Origin: Epilithonimonas lactis | Lineage (GTDB): Bacteria; Bacteroidota; Bacteroidia; Flavobacteriales; Weeksellaceae | NCBI RefSeq assembly: GCF_900110605.1 | Contig: NZ_FOFI01000002.1 | Span: 558,001-622,000 of the forward strand | Length of the DNA: 64,000 nt | Reading direction: 5' to 3' | Shown here: positions 15,616 to 25,038 of the stretch, in pieces | Position numbering within the stretch: the stretch's first letter is position 1 | Layout: every line of letters starts with the position of its first letter | Made by a program: the position numbers and the translations under genes | Notes under the pieces: generated by a model | Database searches by the model: none | What the model was told of the DNA's origin: nothing | Seen by the model: only the letters and a program-made list of their open reading frames with translations

Positions 15616-16656
15616 ATGCGAATAGAAAACGAAATCAAGTTGGGGTTCAAAGATGTGATGTTTCGCCCGAAACGTTCCACACTCAAATCCCGCAGCGAAG
15701 TTACGATAGAAAGAGAATTCACTTTTCTGCACACCCAGAAAAAATGGAGCGGCGTTCCGTTGATTGCCGCGAATATGGACACAGTCGGAACTTTCGAAAT
15801 GGCAGAAGCCTTATCCAAAGAAAAAATAATCACAGCCATCCACAAACATTATTCCGTTGACGAATGGAATCAATTCCTAGCCGGAAAATCCGACGAATTC
15901 TATCAATACATCGCACTCAGCACCGGAACCGGAAAAGCGGACGAAGATAAAATCAAAACCATTTTGGACGCCAATCCTAAAATCCAGTTTCTTTGTATCG
16001 ATGTTGCGAATGGTTATTCTGAGCATTTTGTGCAATTTGTGAAGAAAGCCAGAGAAAATTTCCCAGATAGAATCATTATCGCTGGAAACGTCGTAACTGG
16101 CGAAATGGTAGAAGAATTGATTTTGGCTGGCGCAGACATCATCAAAGTAGGAATCGGTCCAGGTTCGGTTTGTACAACACGGGTAAAAACCGGTGTTGGC
16201 TATCCACAACTTTCCGCCATCATCGAATGTGCCGATGCGGCGCACGGATTAGGCGGACAAATCATCGGCGACGGCGGTTGCAAAGTTCCTGGCGATGTGG
16301 CAAAAGCTTTTGGTGGCGGTTCAGATTTCGTGATGCTCGGCGGAATGTTTGCGGGACACGACGAAAGCGGTGGCGAAATCGTGGAAGAGAATGGAAAAAC
16401 CTTCAGATTGTTCTACGGAATGAGTTCTCAAACTGCGATGGACAAACATTCTGGCGGCGTTGCAGAATATCGTGCTTCCGAAGGTAAAACTGTGAAGGTA
16501 GAATACAAAGGTCCGGTTTCTGAAACTGTGAAAGATATTCTTGGTGGCGTTCGTTCGACTTGCACTTATGTTGGTGCTTCTAAGCTGAAAGAACTTTCTA
16601 AGAGGACGACTTTTATCCGCGTTCAGGAGCAGGAGAATCAGGTTTTTAACGGATAG
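15616..16656 (+). CDS. guaC: GMP reductase
   Basis: This 346-aa protein matches the usual length of GuaC. It lacks the CBS domain insertion of IMP dehydrogenase. Key blocks are [11 protein letters not shown] near the start, [16 protein letters not shown], the active-site loop [17 protein letters not shown] with the catalytic Cys, and the phosphate-binding [20 protein letters not shown]. It converts GMP to IMP with NADPH, returning guanine nucleotides to the adenine branch. A TAATTTTG box ends only 4 bases before the ATG, so a near-leaderless message is possible. A small lipoprotein gene follows 10 bases later. Confidence 0.95.
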   Translation: MRIENEIKLGFKDVMFRPKRSTLKSRSEVTIEREFTFLHTQKKWSGVPLIAANMDTVGTFEMAEALSKEKIITAIHKHYSVDEWNQFLAGKSDEFYQYIALSTGTGKADEDKIKTILDANPKIQFLCIDVANGYSEHFVQFVKKARENFPDRIIIAGNVVTGEMVEELILAGADIIKVGIGPGSVCTTRVKTGVGYPQLSAIIECADAAHGLGGQIIGDGGCKVPGDVAKAFGGGSDFVMLGGMFAGHDESGGEIVEENGKTFRLFYGMSSQTAMDKHSGGVAEYRASEGKTVKVEYKGPVSETVKDILGGVRSTCTYVGASKLKELSKRTTFIRVQEQENQVFNG

Positions 16657-16666
16657 AAATGTTAAT

Positions 16667-17362
16667 ATGAATCAATTCTCATTTTTATTACTACTTTTCA
16701 TAGTCTCTTGTACAAATCAAAAATCTATCAGCATTCCAGAAAATTTTTCCGAGAATAAAATACCAAAGCTTTACAGTGATGAATGGTATATTCTTAACAA
16801 TTCTAATGATGATTATTTAGTGAAAAATGAAAATGGAAAACTTGTTGTTGAAAAAACTAAATACAGAAACTCCTCAAAATTAAATATTCTTGGAGGAAAT
16901 CTTATTGGTGAAAATGGAGGAGAATGGGGCGGAAAATTATCTTTTAAATCAAATGATAATAGTTTGCCCGTTAAGAAAATCAAATCTGGAAATATTGTCC
17001 AAATCTTCAAATTTCAAAAGAAAATATTTTTTATTGAGGGTTTAGCTCATTTAAGCACAAGCGAAGGTGAACTATATGAACTGAATCCAAAAGATTTTAG
17101 TTATAAAAAGTTAATAGATTTTGAGGATGCTCCAGAAGCTGTTACAACTTATAAGGATAAAATTTTTATAGCGTCTCATCAAAATTTTTATGAGATAGAA
17201 AATTTCAAAAAAACTAAAATATTCGAGAAAGAATTTTGGGGAAGTTTATATCCAAATTCCATTGCTGTTTTTGATGAAGAAAATATTTTCTTAGGAATGA
17301 GAAGTGGAATCGTAAAAATTAATTTGAATACTAAAAAAATTGAATTTTTTAGAGAAAAATAA
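16667..17362 (+). CDS. hypothetical lipoprotein
   Basis: This 231-aa protein has a short signal ending in a lipobox (LLLLFIVSC, with Cys at 15), followed by TNQKS, so it is probably a lipid-anchored envelope protein. The mature part shows repeated strand-turn units (GEWGGKLSF, KKIFFIEGLAHLSTSEGELYEL, KDKIFIASHQNFYEIE, FLGMRSGIVKINL) that suggest a small beta-propeller-like fold. The family is unrecognised. AT content is higher than in guaC, which lies 10 bases upstream. A bidirectional terminator follows. Confidence 0.75.
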   Translation: MNQFSFLLLLFIVSCTNQKSISIPENFSENKIPKLYSDEWYILNNSNDDYLVKNENGKLVVEKTKYRNSSKLNILGGNLIGENGGEWGGKLSFKSNDNSLPVKKIKSGNIVQIFKFQKKIFFIEGLAHLSTSEGELYELNPKDFSYKKLIDFEDAPEAVTTYKDKIFIASHQNFYEIENFKKTKIFEKEFWGSLYPNSIAVFDEENIFLGMRSGIVKINLNTKKIEFFREK

Positions 17363-17370
17363 TAGATAGA

Positions 17371-17398
17371 AAAACAGCCAAAATTAGGCTGTTTTTTG
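17371..17398. terminator. bidirectional terminator
   Basis: A 9-bp stem (AAAACAGCC with GGCTGTTTT) and a 7-nt loop are followed by T residues. It lies between the converging lipoprotein gene and nucleosidase gene. Confidence 0.8.
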
Positions 17399-17399
17399 T

Positions 17400-17972
17400 T
17401 TAAAGTTTATCAAGTTCTTTTCTCAATGCAATCGAAGCTTTTTTCACTTCGTTTGTCCAATCATCAGCAGCATTTCCATCTGCTCCGTCAGAAATATATT
17501 TCAGACACAGAAAATCGATTTCTTCCTGCTCAGCCACTTTCGCAAGAGCAAAAGCTTCCATATCGATAACATTGTATTCGGGATTGTTGTGTTCTATCTC
17601 AAATTGGTCGCCAGAACCGCAGATTCCGTTGGGAAGATTTTCAATATTCAATCCGTATTCCAGAAGAACTGATTCGTTAGAAAATGGTGTTTCAAACTTC
17701 TGAAAGCCCAGAGCCCTGACATCCATATCTCGCTGGATAAAACGACAGCAATTGACAACACTTCCTTTGTCAAAAGTTGTACTTCCCGCAGTTCCAAGAT
17801 TGATAATCAAATCCGGATTCGTTTTCTGTATGGCTTTAGTCAGATGATAAGTTGCTTTAACCTTCCCTATTCCCACAAAGACTTTATTGTAATTTTCAAA
17901 CTCTTTTCCAGCTTCAGATTCCAAAGCAAAAACCAATAAAATATTGTTGTAGTTCTTTCCGTTGATTTTCAT
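17400..17972 (-). CDS. nucleoside phosphorylase/MTA-SAH nucleosidase-like protein
   Basis: This 190-aa protein of the PNP/UDP phosphorylase superfamily is short for a full MTA/SAH nucleosidase (about 230 aa). Motifs are LVFALESEAG at the N-terminus (the substrate-contact strand), INLGTAGST (62-72), NVIDMEAFALAKVA (the Met-Glu ribose-binding motif) and FLCLKYISDGAD with the catalytic-type Asp. It probably cleaves methylthioadenosine, adenosylhomocysteine or a related nucleoside; the exact substrate is uncertain because of the shortened middle. It stands alone between two terminators. Confidence 0.85.
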   Translation of the reverse strand: MKINGKNYNNILLVFALESEAGKEFENYNKVFVGIGKVKATYHLTKAIQKTNPDLIINLGTAGSTTFDKGSVVNCCRFIQRDMDVRALGFQKFETPFSNESVLLEYGLNIENLPNGICGSGDQFEIEHNNPEYNVIDMEAFALAKVAEQEEIDFLCLKYISDGADGNAADDWTNEVKKASIALRKELDKL

Positions 17973-17987
17973 AATCTATTTATAAAA

Positions 17988-18018
17988 AAAGCTTTTTGCG
18001 TGTTGTACAAAAAGCTTT
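17988..18018. terminator. hairpin terminator after fabG
   Basis: An 11-bp perfect stem (AAAGCTTTTTG with CAAAAAGCTTT) and a 9-nt loop lie downstream of fabG on the minus strand and upstream of the nucleosidase gene. Confidence 0.7.
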
Positions 18019-18041
18019 ATAATTAATTGATATTATCGTAG

Positions 18042-18785
18042 TTAAGTCAACATTCCGCCGTCCACATTCAGGACTTGGCCGGAGATGTAGGATGACATAT
18101 TGCTACCGAAGAAAACGCACGCATTGGCAACGTCCTCGGGCTGTCCGCCACGTTTCAACGGAATCCCGTCTCTCCAGTTTTGAACTGTTTTTTCGTCCAG
18201 TGCAGCGGTCATTTCAGTTTCGATGAAACCTGGCGCGATGGCGTTGCAACGGATGTTTCTGGAACCTAACTCCAAAGCGATAGATTTTGTGAAACCAATC
18301 ACTCCAGCTTTAGAAGCTGCGTAGTTTGCCTGTCCTGCATTTCCTTTCACGCCAACCACGGAAGTCATATTGATGATGGAACCGGATTTTGCTTTCATCA
18401 TTGGTTTGATAACGGCTTTCGTCAGGTTGAAAACGGAGTCCAAATTCACTTTGATAATGGTGTCCCAATCGTCTTTTGACATTCTCATCAACAGGTTGTC
18501 GCGCGTGATTCCGGCGTTGTTTACCAAGATGTCAATCGCTCCGAACTCTGCCAAAACATCGTCTACCAATTTCTGAGCAGCATCATAATCTGACGCATCT
18601 GACTGATAACCTTTGATTTGAGTGGTTTTGCTGAGTTCTGCTTCCAATTCTTTGGCTTTCTCAACAGAACCGGCGTAAGTGAACGCAATCTTTGCTCCTT
18701 CTTTGGCAAAAACTTCCGCAATTCCTCGTCCGATTCCTCGGGTTGCACCTGTGATGATTGCAACTTTTCCTTCTAATAGTCCCAT
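18042..18785 (-). CDS. fabG: 3-oxoacyl-[acyl-carrier-protein] reductase
   Basis: This 247-aa short-chain dehydrogenase has the family's usual length. It carries the NADP-binding GATRGIGRGIAEVFAKEGA, the NNAG motif (VNNAGITRDNLLMRM), and the catalytic Ser-Tyr-Lys set in INMTSVVG and YAASKAGVIGFTKS, then PGFIETEMT and the end SGQVLNVDGGM. It reduces 3-oxoacyl-ACP in fatty acid elongation. No other fab gene adjoins; rsmI and a hypothetical gene lie upstream in the same direction. Confidence 0.95.
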   Translation of the reverse strand: MGLLEGKVAIITGATRGIGRGIAEVFAKEGAKIAFTYAGSVEKAKELEAELSKTTQIKGYQSDASDYDAAQKLVDDVLAEFGAIDILVNNAGITRDNLLMRMSKDDWDTIIKVNLDSVFNLTKAVIKPMMKAKSGSIINMTSVVGVKGNAGQANYAASKAGVIGFTKSIALELGSRNIRCNAIAPGFIETEMTAALDEKTVQNWRDGIPLKRGGQPEDVANACVFFGSNMSSYISGQVLNVDGGMLT

Positions 18786-18836
18786 ATAGTTGTATCGTAT
18801 TTTCTAATTGTTATGGCAAAAATAGTATTTTAAGAA

Positions 18837-19661
18837 TTATTCACAATCTTTTGGTTTACTTTCTACGTGTTTTTGGAGCTTATCATTCCATTTATAACAA
18901 TGCGCTTTTACCAACTTCATCTGATTTTTTTCTACCTTGTAAATATTCTTGATGATGGATGCACCTGCGCAACATTGGTTGGTTTCGGTGATTTCCTTTT
19001 TTTGAGAATCGAATTCTAAAGAAGTTCCGTAGAAATCACTTGCAAAAAATTGGTTCTTTTTTGAGTCGAATAAAAAATAAGTTTTGCTTGTATTGGGACC
19101 TGCGTAAGATTGTGTGCAACTTGAAAAATCCTCATAACCATCGAAATTATAATCATCCACCGCAACGTCATAAATGCCATCAAAGCCACATTCTTCCATC
19201 TTCATTCTTTGAAAAATCTGATTATCTTTTTTATTGATAATCAAAAGGTAAGATTGTTCGTCTTCCTGAATTCCTCTGAAATAAAACTGCTTTGTACTTT
19301 CAGCTTGCAAGAAAGATTTTTGGTTTTCCTTTTTCTTTAAATGGATATTCAGCTTTGTTTTCGTTTTGAGATTTGTCCAAGTTCCAAAATATTCTTCTTT
19401 TAAATCTTCGAAGTTTTCAAAAACGAATTTTCCTGTTTTAATTTTTCCTTCAGATTCAAATAAAACAAGATTTCTACTTTCGAGTTTTCCTGTTATAGAA
19501 ATTGGTTGATTATATTTTGAATATATATAAACTCCATTTGTAGAATTCTCTTCAACCTTCAAAACCATTTCGACGGGATAATCTCCAATCTTTCCTTCAT
19601 AGCTAATTTGAGCAATGAAAAAAGTCGGAATCAATAGAAAAAAGAATCTCAGCAAATTCAT
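18837..19661 (-). CDS. secreted hypothetical protein (XAC2610-like)
   Basis: This 274-aa protein has an N-terminal signal peptide (MNLLRFFFLLIPTFFIAQIS). A beta-rich middle leads to VAVDDYNFDGYEDFSSC, a Ca-binding-like Asp-rich loop shared with XAC2610-type proteins, then TYFLFDSKKNQF. Several Cys in the last third could form disulfides. It is probably periplasmic or surface-exposed, of unknown role. Its start lies 3 bases after the rsmI stop, so the two genes are likely co-transcribed. Confidence 0.7.
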   Translation of the reverse strand: MNLLRFFFLLIPTFFIAQISYEGKIGDYPVEMVLKVEENSTNGVYIYSKYNQPISITGKLESRNLVLFESEGKIKTGKFVFENFEDLKEEYFGTWTNLKTKTKLNIHLKKKENQKSFLQAESTKQFYFRGIQEDEQSYLLIINKKDNQIFQRMKMEECGFDGIYDVAVDDYNFDGYEDFSSCTQSYAGPNTSKTYFLFDSKKNQFFASDFYGTSLEFDSQKKEITETNQCCAGASIIKNIYKVEKNQMKLVKAHCYKWNDKLQKHVESKPKDCE

Positions 19662-19664
19662 TTT

Positions 19665-20339
19665 CTAAATAGAATTATTCACAATCAAAACAATCTCGCC
19701 TTTCAAAGTTTTGCTTTTTGAGAATGCAATCAATTCATCAATATTCCCGCGTTTTGTCTCCTCAAATTTCTTGGAAATCTCTCTGCTCAAGCTGACTTTG
19801 GTCTCATCGCCGAAGAATTCTTTGATTTGCTCCAAGGTTGTATTGATTTTGTGCGGACTTTCGTAGAGAATGATGGTTTTCTTTTCTTCTGCCAATTGTT
19901 TTAGTTTGGTTTGTCGTCCTTTTTTCTGTGGAAGGAAACCTGCGAAATAGAAATCGTGATTCGGCAATCCGGAAACTACAAGCGCCGGAACAAAGGCTGT
20001 TGCGCCAGGTAAACATATCATTTCCAAATCTTTATCTGCACAAGCTTTCGCCAAAAGATAACCTGGGTCAGAAATTCCTGGTGTTCCAGCATCAGTTATT
20101 ATCGCAATCGTTTGTCCGTTTTCCAAATCATTAATGACTTTCTCCGTCATATTATGCTCATTGTGCAAATGGTAGGACTTCAAAGGTTTTGAAATCTCGT
20201 AATGCTTCAGGAGAAATCCCGAAGTTCTGGTGTCCTCACACAAAATATAATCTACTTCTTTCAATACTTTTACCGCACGGAAAGTCATATCTTCCAAATT
20301 CCCGATTGGCGTTGGTACGAAATATAAAATTCCACTCAT
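19665..20339 (-). CDS. rsmI: 16S rRNA (cytidine-1402-2'-O)-methyltransferase
   Basis: The protein of about 224 aa begins MSGILYFVPTPIGNLEDMTF, the family's conserved start; upstream in-frame Met codons (20354, 20384) add a non-conserved tail. Further motifs are LCEDTRTSGFLLKHY, IITDAGTPGISDPGYLL and LPGATAFVPALVVSGLP, the tetrapyrrole-methylase-like SAM site. It methylates the ribose of C1402 in 16S rRNA, aiding decoding fidelity. The upstream gap is packed with palindromic repeats. Confidence 0.95.
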   Translation of the reverse strand: MSGILYFVPTPIGNLEDMTFRAVKVLKEVDYILCEDTRTSGFLLKHYEISKPLKSYHLHNEHNMTEKVINDLENGQTIAIITDAGTPGISDPGYLLAKACADKDLEMICLPGATAFVPALVVSGLPNHDFYFAGFLPQKKGRQTKLKQLAEEKKTIILYESPHKINTTLEQIKEFFGDETKVSLSREISKKFEETKRGNIDELIAFSKSKTLKGEIVLIVNNSI

Positions 20340-20357
20340 TTTTTCTTTTTTCATTGT

Positions 20358-20497
20358 CGTTGGAATAAATTCCCACGTTAACATTTCGTTGGAATAAATT
20401 CCAACACTAAAATATCGGTCGTTCCTACGGAACTATTCTTTGTAGCCACAGTCGCAGAGCGACGACCTATTTCCCAACCTAAGATTTTAATCTTAGG
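20358..20497. repeat. cluster of palindromic intergenic repeats
   Basis: CGTTGGAATAAATTCC occurs at 20358-20373 and 20387-20402; the second copy extends to a perfect hairpin GTTGGAA-TAAA-TTCCAAC (20388-20405). Next comes a three-way-junction-like unit (20417-20467): outer GGTC/GACC enclosing GTTCC-TAC-GGAAC (20421-20433) and GTCGC-AGA-GCGAC (20451-20463). Last, CCTAAGATT-TT-AATCTTAGG (20478-20497) follows the stop of the minus-strand acidic protein gene and could end its transcript. Confidence 0.7.
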
Positions 20498-20502
20498 GAA
20501 TT

Positions 20503-21861
20503 CTACAAAAACCGATTTTCCACCAAAGTCCACAATCTCTGCGCATAACTATCCACTTTTTTCCAATCTCTTTCATAATAGATATCACTCAAAAACTCTT
20601 GAGCCTTATCCAACGAAGTGAAAGAATTAAGAACCGTAACCACCTGATTCAGTTCACTTTGACTGCCATCAAAAAGATGTTGGGAAAAAGCAATTCTGTC
20701 ATTAAGGTCGAGCTTGAATTCTGGTTTTGGTTTTGGAGCTTCCATATAATCTGTCGGCACATTGTTTTTCAAAAGACTTCCAGATTCTTGTTTTGGCTGA
20801 TGTTGCTCCATATCTTCCAAATGGTCATCATCGAAAAGCGATTTGGCCACTTTCAAACCTTTGATATTTGCAAGTTTGAATTTTTTATCTGGATGTTCGT
20901 CCTGCGTTTCGTAATCTTGCCTTGGCTTTTCCTGTGGAACTGTATTTTTGGAAAGCTCCACAATTTTTCTGCGGTTCTCTTCCAATTCTTTCAGTTTGGC
21001 TTCTTTCTCAGCAAGCCGTTCTTCATAATTCTCTTCTTTCGGCGCTTGAATTTCTTCTCTATTCATCGCAAAAGAGAACTGGCTATCTTGCATTGGTTCT
21101 AATTTCTGAGAACTATCTTGCAACAGGTTTTCCTCGATTTCAGAAACAAATTCGTTTTCTTCAATTTGTTCCACAACCTTATTTTCTTCAGAATTGATTT
21201 CGTTAAAATTCGAAACAGATTCAACAGATTCATTTTCTACAATTTGCGAATCTTCTGCGTGAATTTCTTCATCAATTTGATTTTCCTCAGAATCAATTTC
21301 AGCGAAGTTAGACACTTCTTCCACCGATTCATTTTCCTCAGAATCAATTTCTGAAAAACTGGAAACTTCCTCTACAGATTCATCTTCTAAAACTGAAATT
21401 TCTCCAGATTGAAATTCCTCTTCAACTTCATTTTCTTGAGATTCGATTTCAGCAAAATTCGAAACTTCATCAATCACATCTTCCTGAGAATGCTCTTGCT
21501 CATCAATTTCTTTAAATGAATGAACTTCTTCCACTTCCGGAACATCATCAAAAATATCGTGAACCTCAGTTTCTGCCACAATGATTTCCGCCACTTTATT
21601 TTCATCCTCAAATTCCTCAACTGAAATCAAATTAGAATCAAGATTTGTTTCTTGATTGTCAATAACTTCTAAAGGTTCATTTGCGATTGACAAGAAACCA
21701 AATTCATTCGAAATTTTCAGAAAAGAGAATTTTTGATATAGATGATTCAGCTGATTTTCTTTGGTCAAAAGATTTTCATAAGAATCGGAATTCGACAATT
21801 CTGTCAGTAGAATCTTGATTTCACCGAAAATTTCTTCGTATGGATGTTGCAAGTTTTGCAT
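20503..21861 (-). CDS. acidic Glu-rich repeat protein
   Basis: This 452-aa protein has no signal peptide. An N-terminal helical segment (about 1-60) is followed by about 200 residues dominated by Glu, Ser and Val with at least five imperfect copies of V-S-x-F-x-E-I-(D/E/N)-S-x-E-N, for example VSNFAEIDSEEN and VSSFSEIDSEEN. A charged coiled coil (EERLAEKEAKLKELEENRRK) follows, and a compact C-terminal domain (LNDRIAFSQHLFDGS, then QRLWTLVENRFL). The ends look conserved and the middle variable. The family is common in Chryseobacterium-like genomes but has no known function. Confidence 0.75.
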   Translation of the reverse strand: MQNLQHPYEEIFGEIKILLTELSNSDSYENLLTKENQLNHLYQKFSFLKISNEFGFLSIANEPLEVIDNQETNLDSNLISVEEFEDENKVAEIIVAETEVHDIFDDVPEVEEVHSFKEIDEQEHSQEDVIDEVSNFAEIESQENEVEEEFQSGEISVLEDESVEEVSSFSEIDSEENESVEEVSNFAEIDSEENQIDEEIHAEDSQIVENESVESVSNFNEINSEENKVVEQIEENEFVSEIEENLLQDSSQKLEPMQDSQFSFAMNREEIQAPKEENYEERLAEKEAKLKELEENRRKIVELSKNTVPQEKPRQDYETQDEHPDKKFKLANIKGLKVAKSLFDDDHLEDMEQHQPKQESGSLLKNNVPTDYMEAPKPKPEFKLDLNDRIAFSQHLFDGSQSELNQVVTVLNSFTSLDKAQEFLSDIYYERDWKKVDSYAQRLWTLVENRFL

Positions 21862-21986
21862 AATAAATCTTATTAATTTTTACTTAAATTTGATGTTTAT
21901 AAATTTAAGAACAATTTTGTTCTGTAAAAGGATTTCGTTAAGTTTTTCTTAATTGAATTTTAAAACAATTTTTTGCTAAATTAATA

Positions 21987-22574
21987 ATGTTTTTAGAAAA
22001 TACAATCAATCATTCCAAACAAAGTGGTTGGATGGAGGTTATTTGTGGCTCGATGTTTTCCGGCAAAACGGAGGAATTGATTCGAAGGCTTCGCCGTGCA
22101 GAAATGGCGGGTCAAAATGTGGAAATTTTCAAACCGAAAATCGATACGAGATATTCCGACGAAGATGTGGTTTCCCACAACCAAAATAAAATCAGAAGTA
22201 CAGCTGTGGAAAATCCTTCCGAAATACTTTTGCTGGGTTCAAATTGTCACGTGGTTGCGATTGACGAAGCCCAGTTTTTTGACGAAAGCATTGTTGATGT
22301 TGCTAATCAATTGGCAAACAACGGAATAAGAGTCGTGATTGCAGGTCTGGATATGGATTTTCTTGGACGACCGTTCGGCCCAATGCCAAATCTGATGGCG
22401 ACTGCAGAATATGTGACGAAAGTTCACGCAATTTGCCGACGAACAGGGAATTTAGCCAATTATTCTATGAGAACTTCCGCTGGACAAGACCTTGTGGAAT
22501 TGGGCGAAACGGAAGCGTATGATGCAGTCAGCAGACGTGTTTTTGTAGAAGAAGTTATCGAAAAAAATAAATAG
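21987..22574 (+). CDS. tdk: thymidine kinase
   Basis: This 195-aa type II thymidine kinase has the P-loop GSMFSGKTEELIRRL (about 21-35), VVAIDEAQFFD (Walker B with the catalytic Glu), GLDMDFLGRPFGPMPNL and the lasso region with the zinc-type site HAICRRTGN, in which one of the usual Cys is retained. It phosphorylates thymidine with ATP for nucleotide salvage. It is the first gene of a co-oriented run with murF-alr, the patatin-like gene and ybeY, with gaps of 1-18 bases. Confidence 0.95.
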   Translation: MFLENTINHSKQSGWMEVICGSMFSGKTEELIRRLRRAEMAGQNVEIFKPKIDTRYSDEDVVSHNQNKIRSTAVENPSEILLLGSNCHVVAIDEAQFFDESIVDVANQLANNGIRVVIAGLDMDFLGRPFGPMPNLMATAEYVTKVHAICRRTGNLANYSMRTSAGQDLVELGETEAYDAVSRRVFVEEVIEKNK

Positions 22575-22592
22575 TTTATTCTTTCTAAATCA

Positions 22593-25037
22593 ATGAATTA
22601 CACCATCAAAGAAATTGCAGACATTACCAATTCCGAAATCATCGGAAATGGCGAAATCAAAATCAAAAATATTGCTTTTGACAGTAGGACGATTTATTCT
22701 ACGAAGCACACTGCATTTCTTGCCATCAATACCAAAAAAAATTCTGGTCAAAAATATATTGATTCTGTCATCGAGAAAGGGATTGAGACGATTATCACTG
22801 AAAATCAAATTGATAATTCTTCTATCAATCAAATCATTACAAAAAATTCGGTTGAGTTTTTACAGACTTTGGCAAAATATCATTTTGAAAATTCTAATAT
22901 CAATTCAATTGGAATTACCGGAAGTAATGGAAAAACTATTTTGAAAGAATGGCTTTATCAATGTCTGGCAAATGAATTCGTGACTGTGAAAAGTCCGAAG
23001 AGTTTTAATTCTCAAATTGGATTGCCTTTATCCTTACTTCAAATCGAGAAAAAACACGAGTTGGGAATCTTCGAAGTTGGAATTTCCAAGCCAGAGGAGA
23101 TGAAAAATCAGGAAAATATTTTCCATCCCAACATTGGTTTGTTGACGCATATTGGTACTGCTCACTCGGCGAATTTCAGTTCTGAGGAAGAATTGATTTA
23201 TGAAAAATTAAAGCTATTCAAAAACTCAGAAATTATATTTTATAATGCTGATAATTTATTGACAGTCAAAATTATAAATCAATTATATTCAAGTAAAAAA
23301 TTAATATCATACGGATTAGAAATTAGCAATGACATTCATATTATTTCTGATGTGAATGATAGAACTCAGGATATTCAAATCAAATATTTTGATGAAATTA
23401 TCACGCTTCCGATTTTCCAAAGAGACGAAGCAACTTTGACAAATGTCCTTGCTTTGCTTGGGATTTTGAAAGAACTAAAAATTTCAAATTCTGACATCAA
23501 AGAAAAAATTGATGCTCTGAAAGCGATTGAGATGCGTCTGGAAAGTATTGAAGGCATTAGAAATAATTTGATAATCAATGATTCTTATAATCTGGATTTG
23601 GATTCTTTGAAGATTGCCTTTCAGTTTATCGGTGAATATAACAAGCCAAAAAAATCGCTTATTCTTACTGATATTTTAGATTCCAGCGAGAATTCACAAG
23701 AACTTTATGCTGAAGTTTCGGAGCTCGTGAATGAGCAAAAATTTGATAAAGTCTTTCTAATTGGAGAAGAAATTAGCGCATTTTACGAATTTTTTAAATC
23801 GGAAACTTTTACTTTTAATAATACCAATCAATTCATTGATAGCAAAATCATTAATGAAATTGAAAACCAGGTTATTCTTCTGAAAGGTGCAAGGAAATTC
23901 GAGATTGAAAAAATCAAAGAAATTCTTGAATTAAGGAAGCACGATACAGTTTTGGAAATTAATTTGAATGCGATTCTTCATAATATTAATTTCCATAAAT
24001 CATTATTAAAACCAGAAACCAAAATGATGGCAATGGTGAAAGCAAATGCCTATGGATTGGGAAGTTATGAGATTTCAGAATTCTTACAGTTGCATCACAT
24101 TGATTATCTTGGTGTTGCTTTTGCAGACGAGGGTGTTGAACTTAGAAAAAAAGGAATCACAACGCCAATCATTGTAATGAATCCTGAGCAACACAGTTAT
24201 GATGCGGTGATTGAATACAATTTGGAACCAGAAATTTATAGTCTCAGAGTTTTAGAATTATTCAATGAACAATTAATCAAATCTGGAAATCAGCAGAAAT
24301 ATCCGATTCACATTAAGCTCGAAACAGGAATGCATCGGCTTGGTTTTAAGGATTTTGAATTGGATGAATTAAATGAAAAATTAAATACAATGAATGTCAA
24401 AGTTCAAAGTATTTTCAGTCATTTGTCTTCGTCCGATGTTCCGGAAGAGAAAGAATTTACATTAAGCCAGATTAAAACTTTTGAGAAAAATTCAAATTAT
24501 CTCATCAATCAACTTGGTTACAAACCTTTAAGACATATTCTCAACTCAGCGGGAATCTCAAATTATTCTGATTATCAATACGATATGGTGAGAATAGGAA
24601 TCGGAATGATTGGTGAATCTTCTAACAAAAAGATTAAAAAACAACTTCAGGATTCTGTTAGTTTTAAAACTGTTGTGTCTCAAATTTCTGAGGTAAAATA
24701 TGGTGAATCAGTTGGTTACAGCAGAAAATTCAAAGCTGAACACGATATAAAAATCGCAACGATTCCCGTTGGTTATGCAGACGGAATCCCGAGAATGGTC
24801 GGAAATAATGTCGGAAATGTCGGCATTAATAAAAAACTTTGCCCAATTGTCGGTAACGTTTGTATGGATATGATGATGATAAATGTGGATAATGCGAATG
24901 TGAAAGAAGGTGATTCTGTGGTGATTTTCAATTCGCATCCAACCTTGGAAGAATTTTCAAAATATTGTAATACAATTACTTACGAAGTTTTAACTTCTAT
25001 TTCTCCGCGAGTAAAAAGAATTTATATAAAAAATTAA
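22593..25037 (+). CDS. bifunctional UDP-MurNAc-tripeptide:D-Ala-D-Ala ligase / alanine racemase
   Basis: This 814-aa fusion is typical of Bacteroidota. The N-terminal MurF half has GITGSNGKT (107-115), the ATP-binding loop, and FEVGISKPEEM. The C-terminal Alr half starts near residue 450 with LEINLNAILHN and carries the PLP lysine in MVKANAYGLG (about 480), HRLGF, and the second catalytic residue region SVGYSRKF (about 709). It makes D-alanine and attaches D-Ala-D-Ala to the peptidoglycan precursor, coupling both steps in one polypeptide. It starts 18 bases after tdk and ends 1 base before the patatin gene. Confidence 0.95.
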   Translation: MNYTIKEIADITNSEIIGNGEIKIKNIAFDSRTIYSTKHTAFLAINTKKNSGQKYIDSVIEKGIETIITENQIDNSSINQIITKNSVEFLQTLAKYHFENSNINSIGITGSNGKTILKEWLYQCLANEFVTVKSPKSFNSQIGLPLSLLQIEKKHELGIFEVGISKPEEMKNQENIFHPNIGLLTHIGTAHSANFSSEEELIYEKLKLFKNSEIIFYNADNLLTVKIINQLYSSKKLISYGLEISNDIHIISDVNDRTQDIQIKYFDEIITLPIFQRDEATLTNVLALLGILKELKISNSDIKEKIDALKAIEMRLESIEGIRNNLIINDSYNLDLDSLKIAFQFIGEYNKPKKSLILTDILDSSENSQELYAEVSELVNEQKFDKVFLIGEEISAFYEFFKSETFTFNNTNQFIDSKIINEIENQVILLKGARKFEIEKIKEILELRKHDTVLEINLNAILHNINFHKSLLKPETKMMAMVKANAYGLGSYEISEFLQLHHIDYLGVAFADEGVELRKKGITTPIIVMNPEQHSYDAVIEYNLEPEIYSLRVLELFNEQLIKSGNQQKYPIHIKLETGMHRLGFKDFELDELNEKLNTMNVKVQSIFSHLSSSDVPEEKEFTLSQIKTFEKNSNYLINQLGYKPLRHILNSAGISNYSDYQYDMVRIGIGMIGESSNKKIKKQLQDSVSFKTVVSQISEVKYGESVGYSRKFKAEHDIKIATIPVGYADGIPRMVGNNVGNVGINKKLCPIVGNVCMDMMMINVDNANVKEGDSVVIFNSHPTLEEFSKYCNTITYEVLTSISPRVKRIYIKN

Positions 25038-25038
25038 A

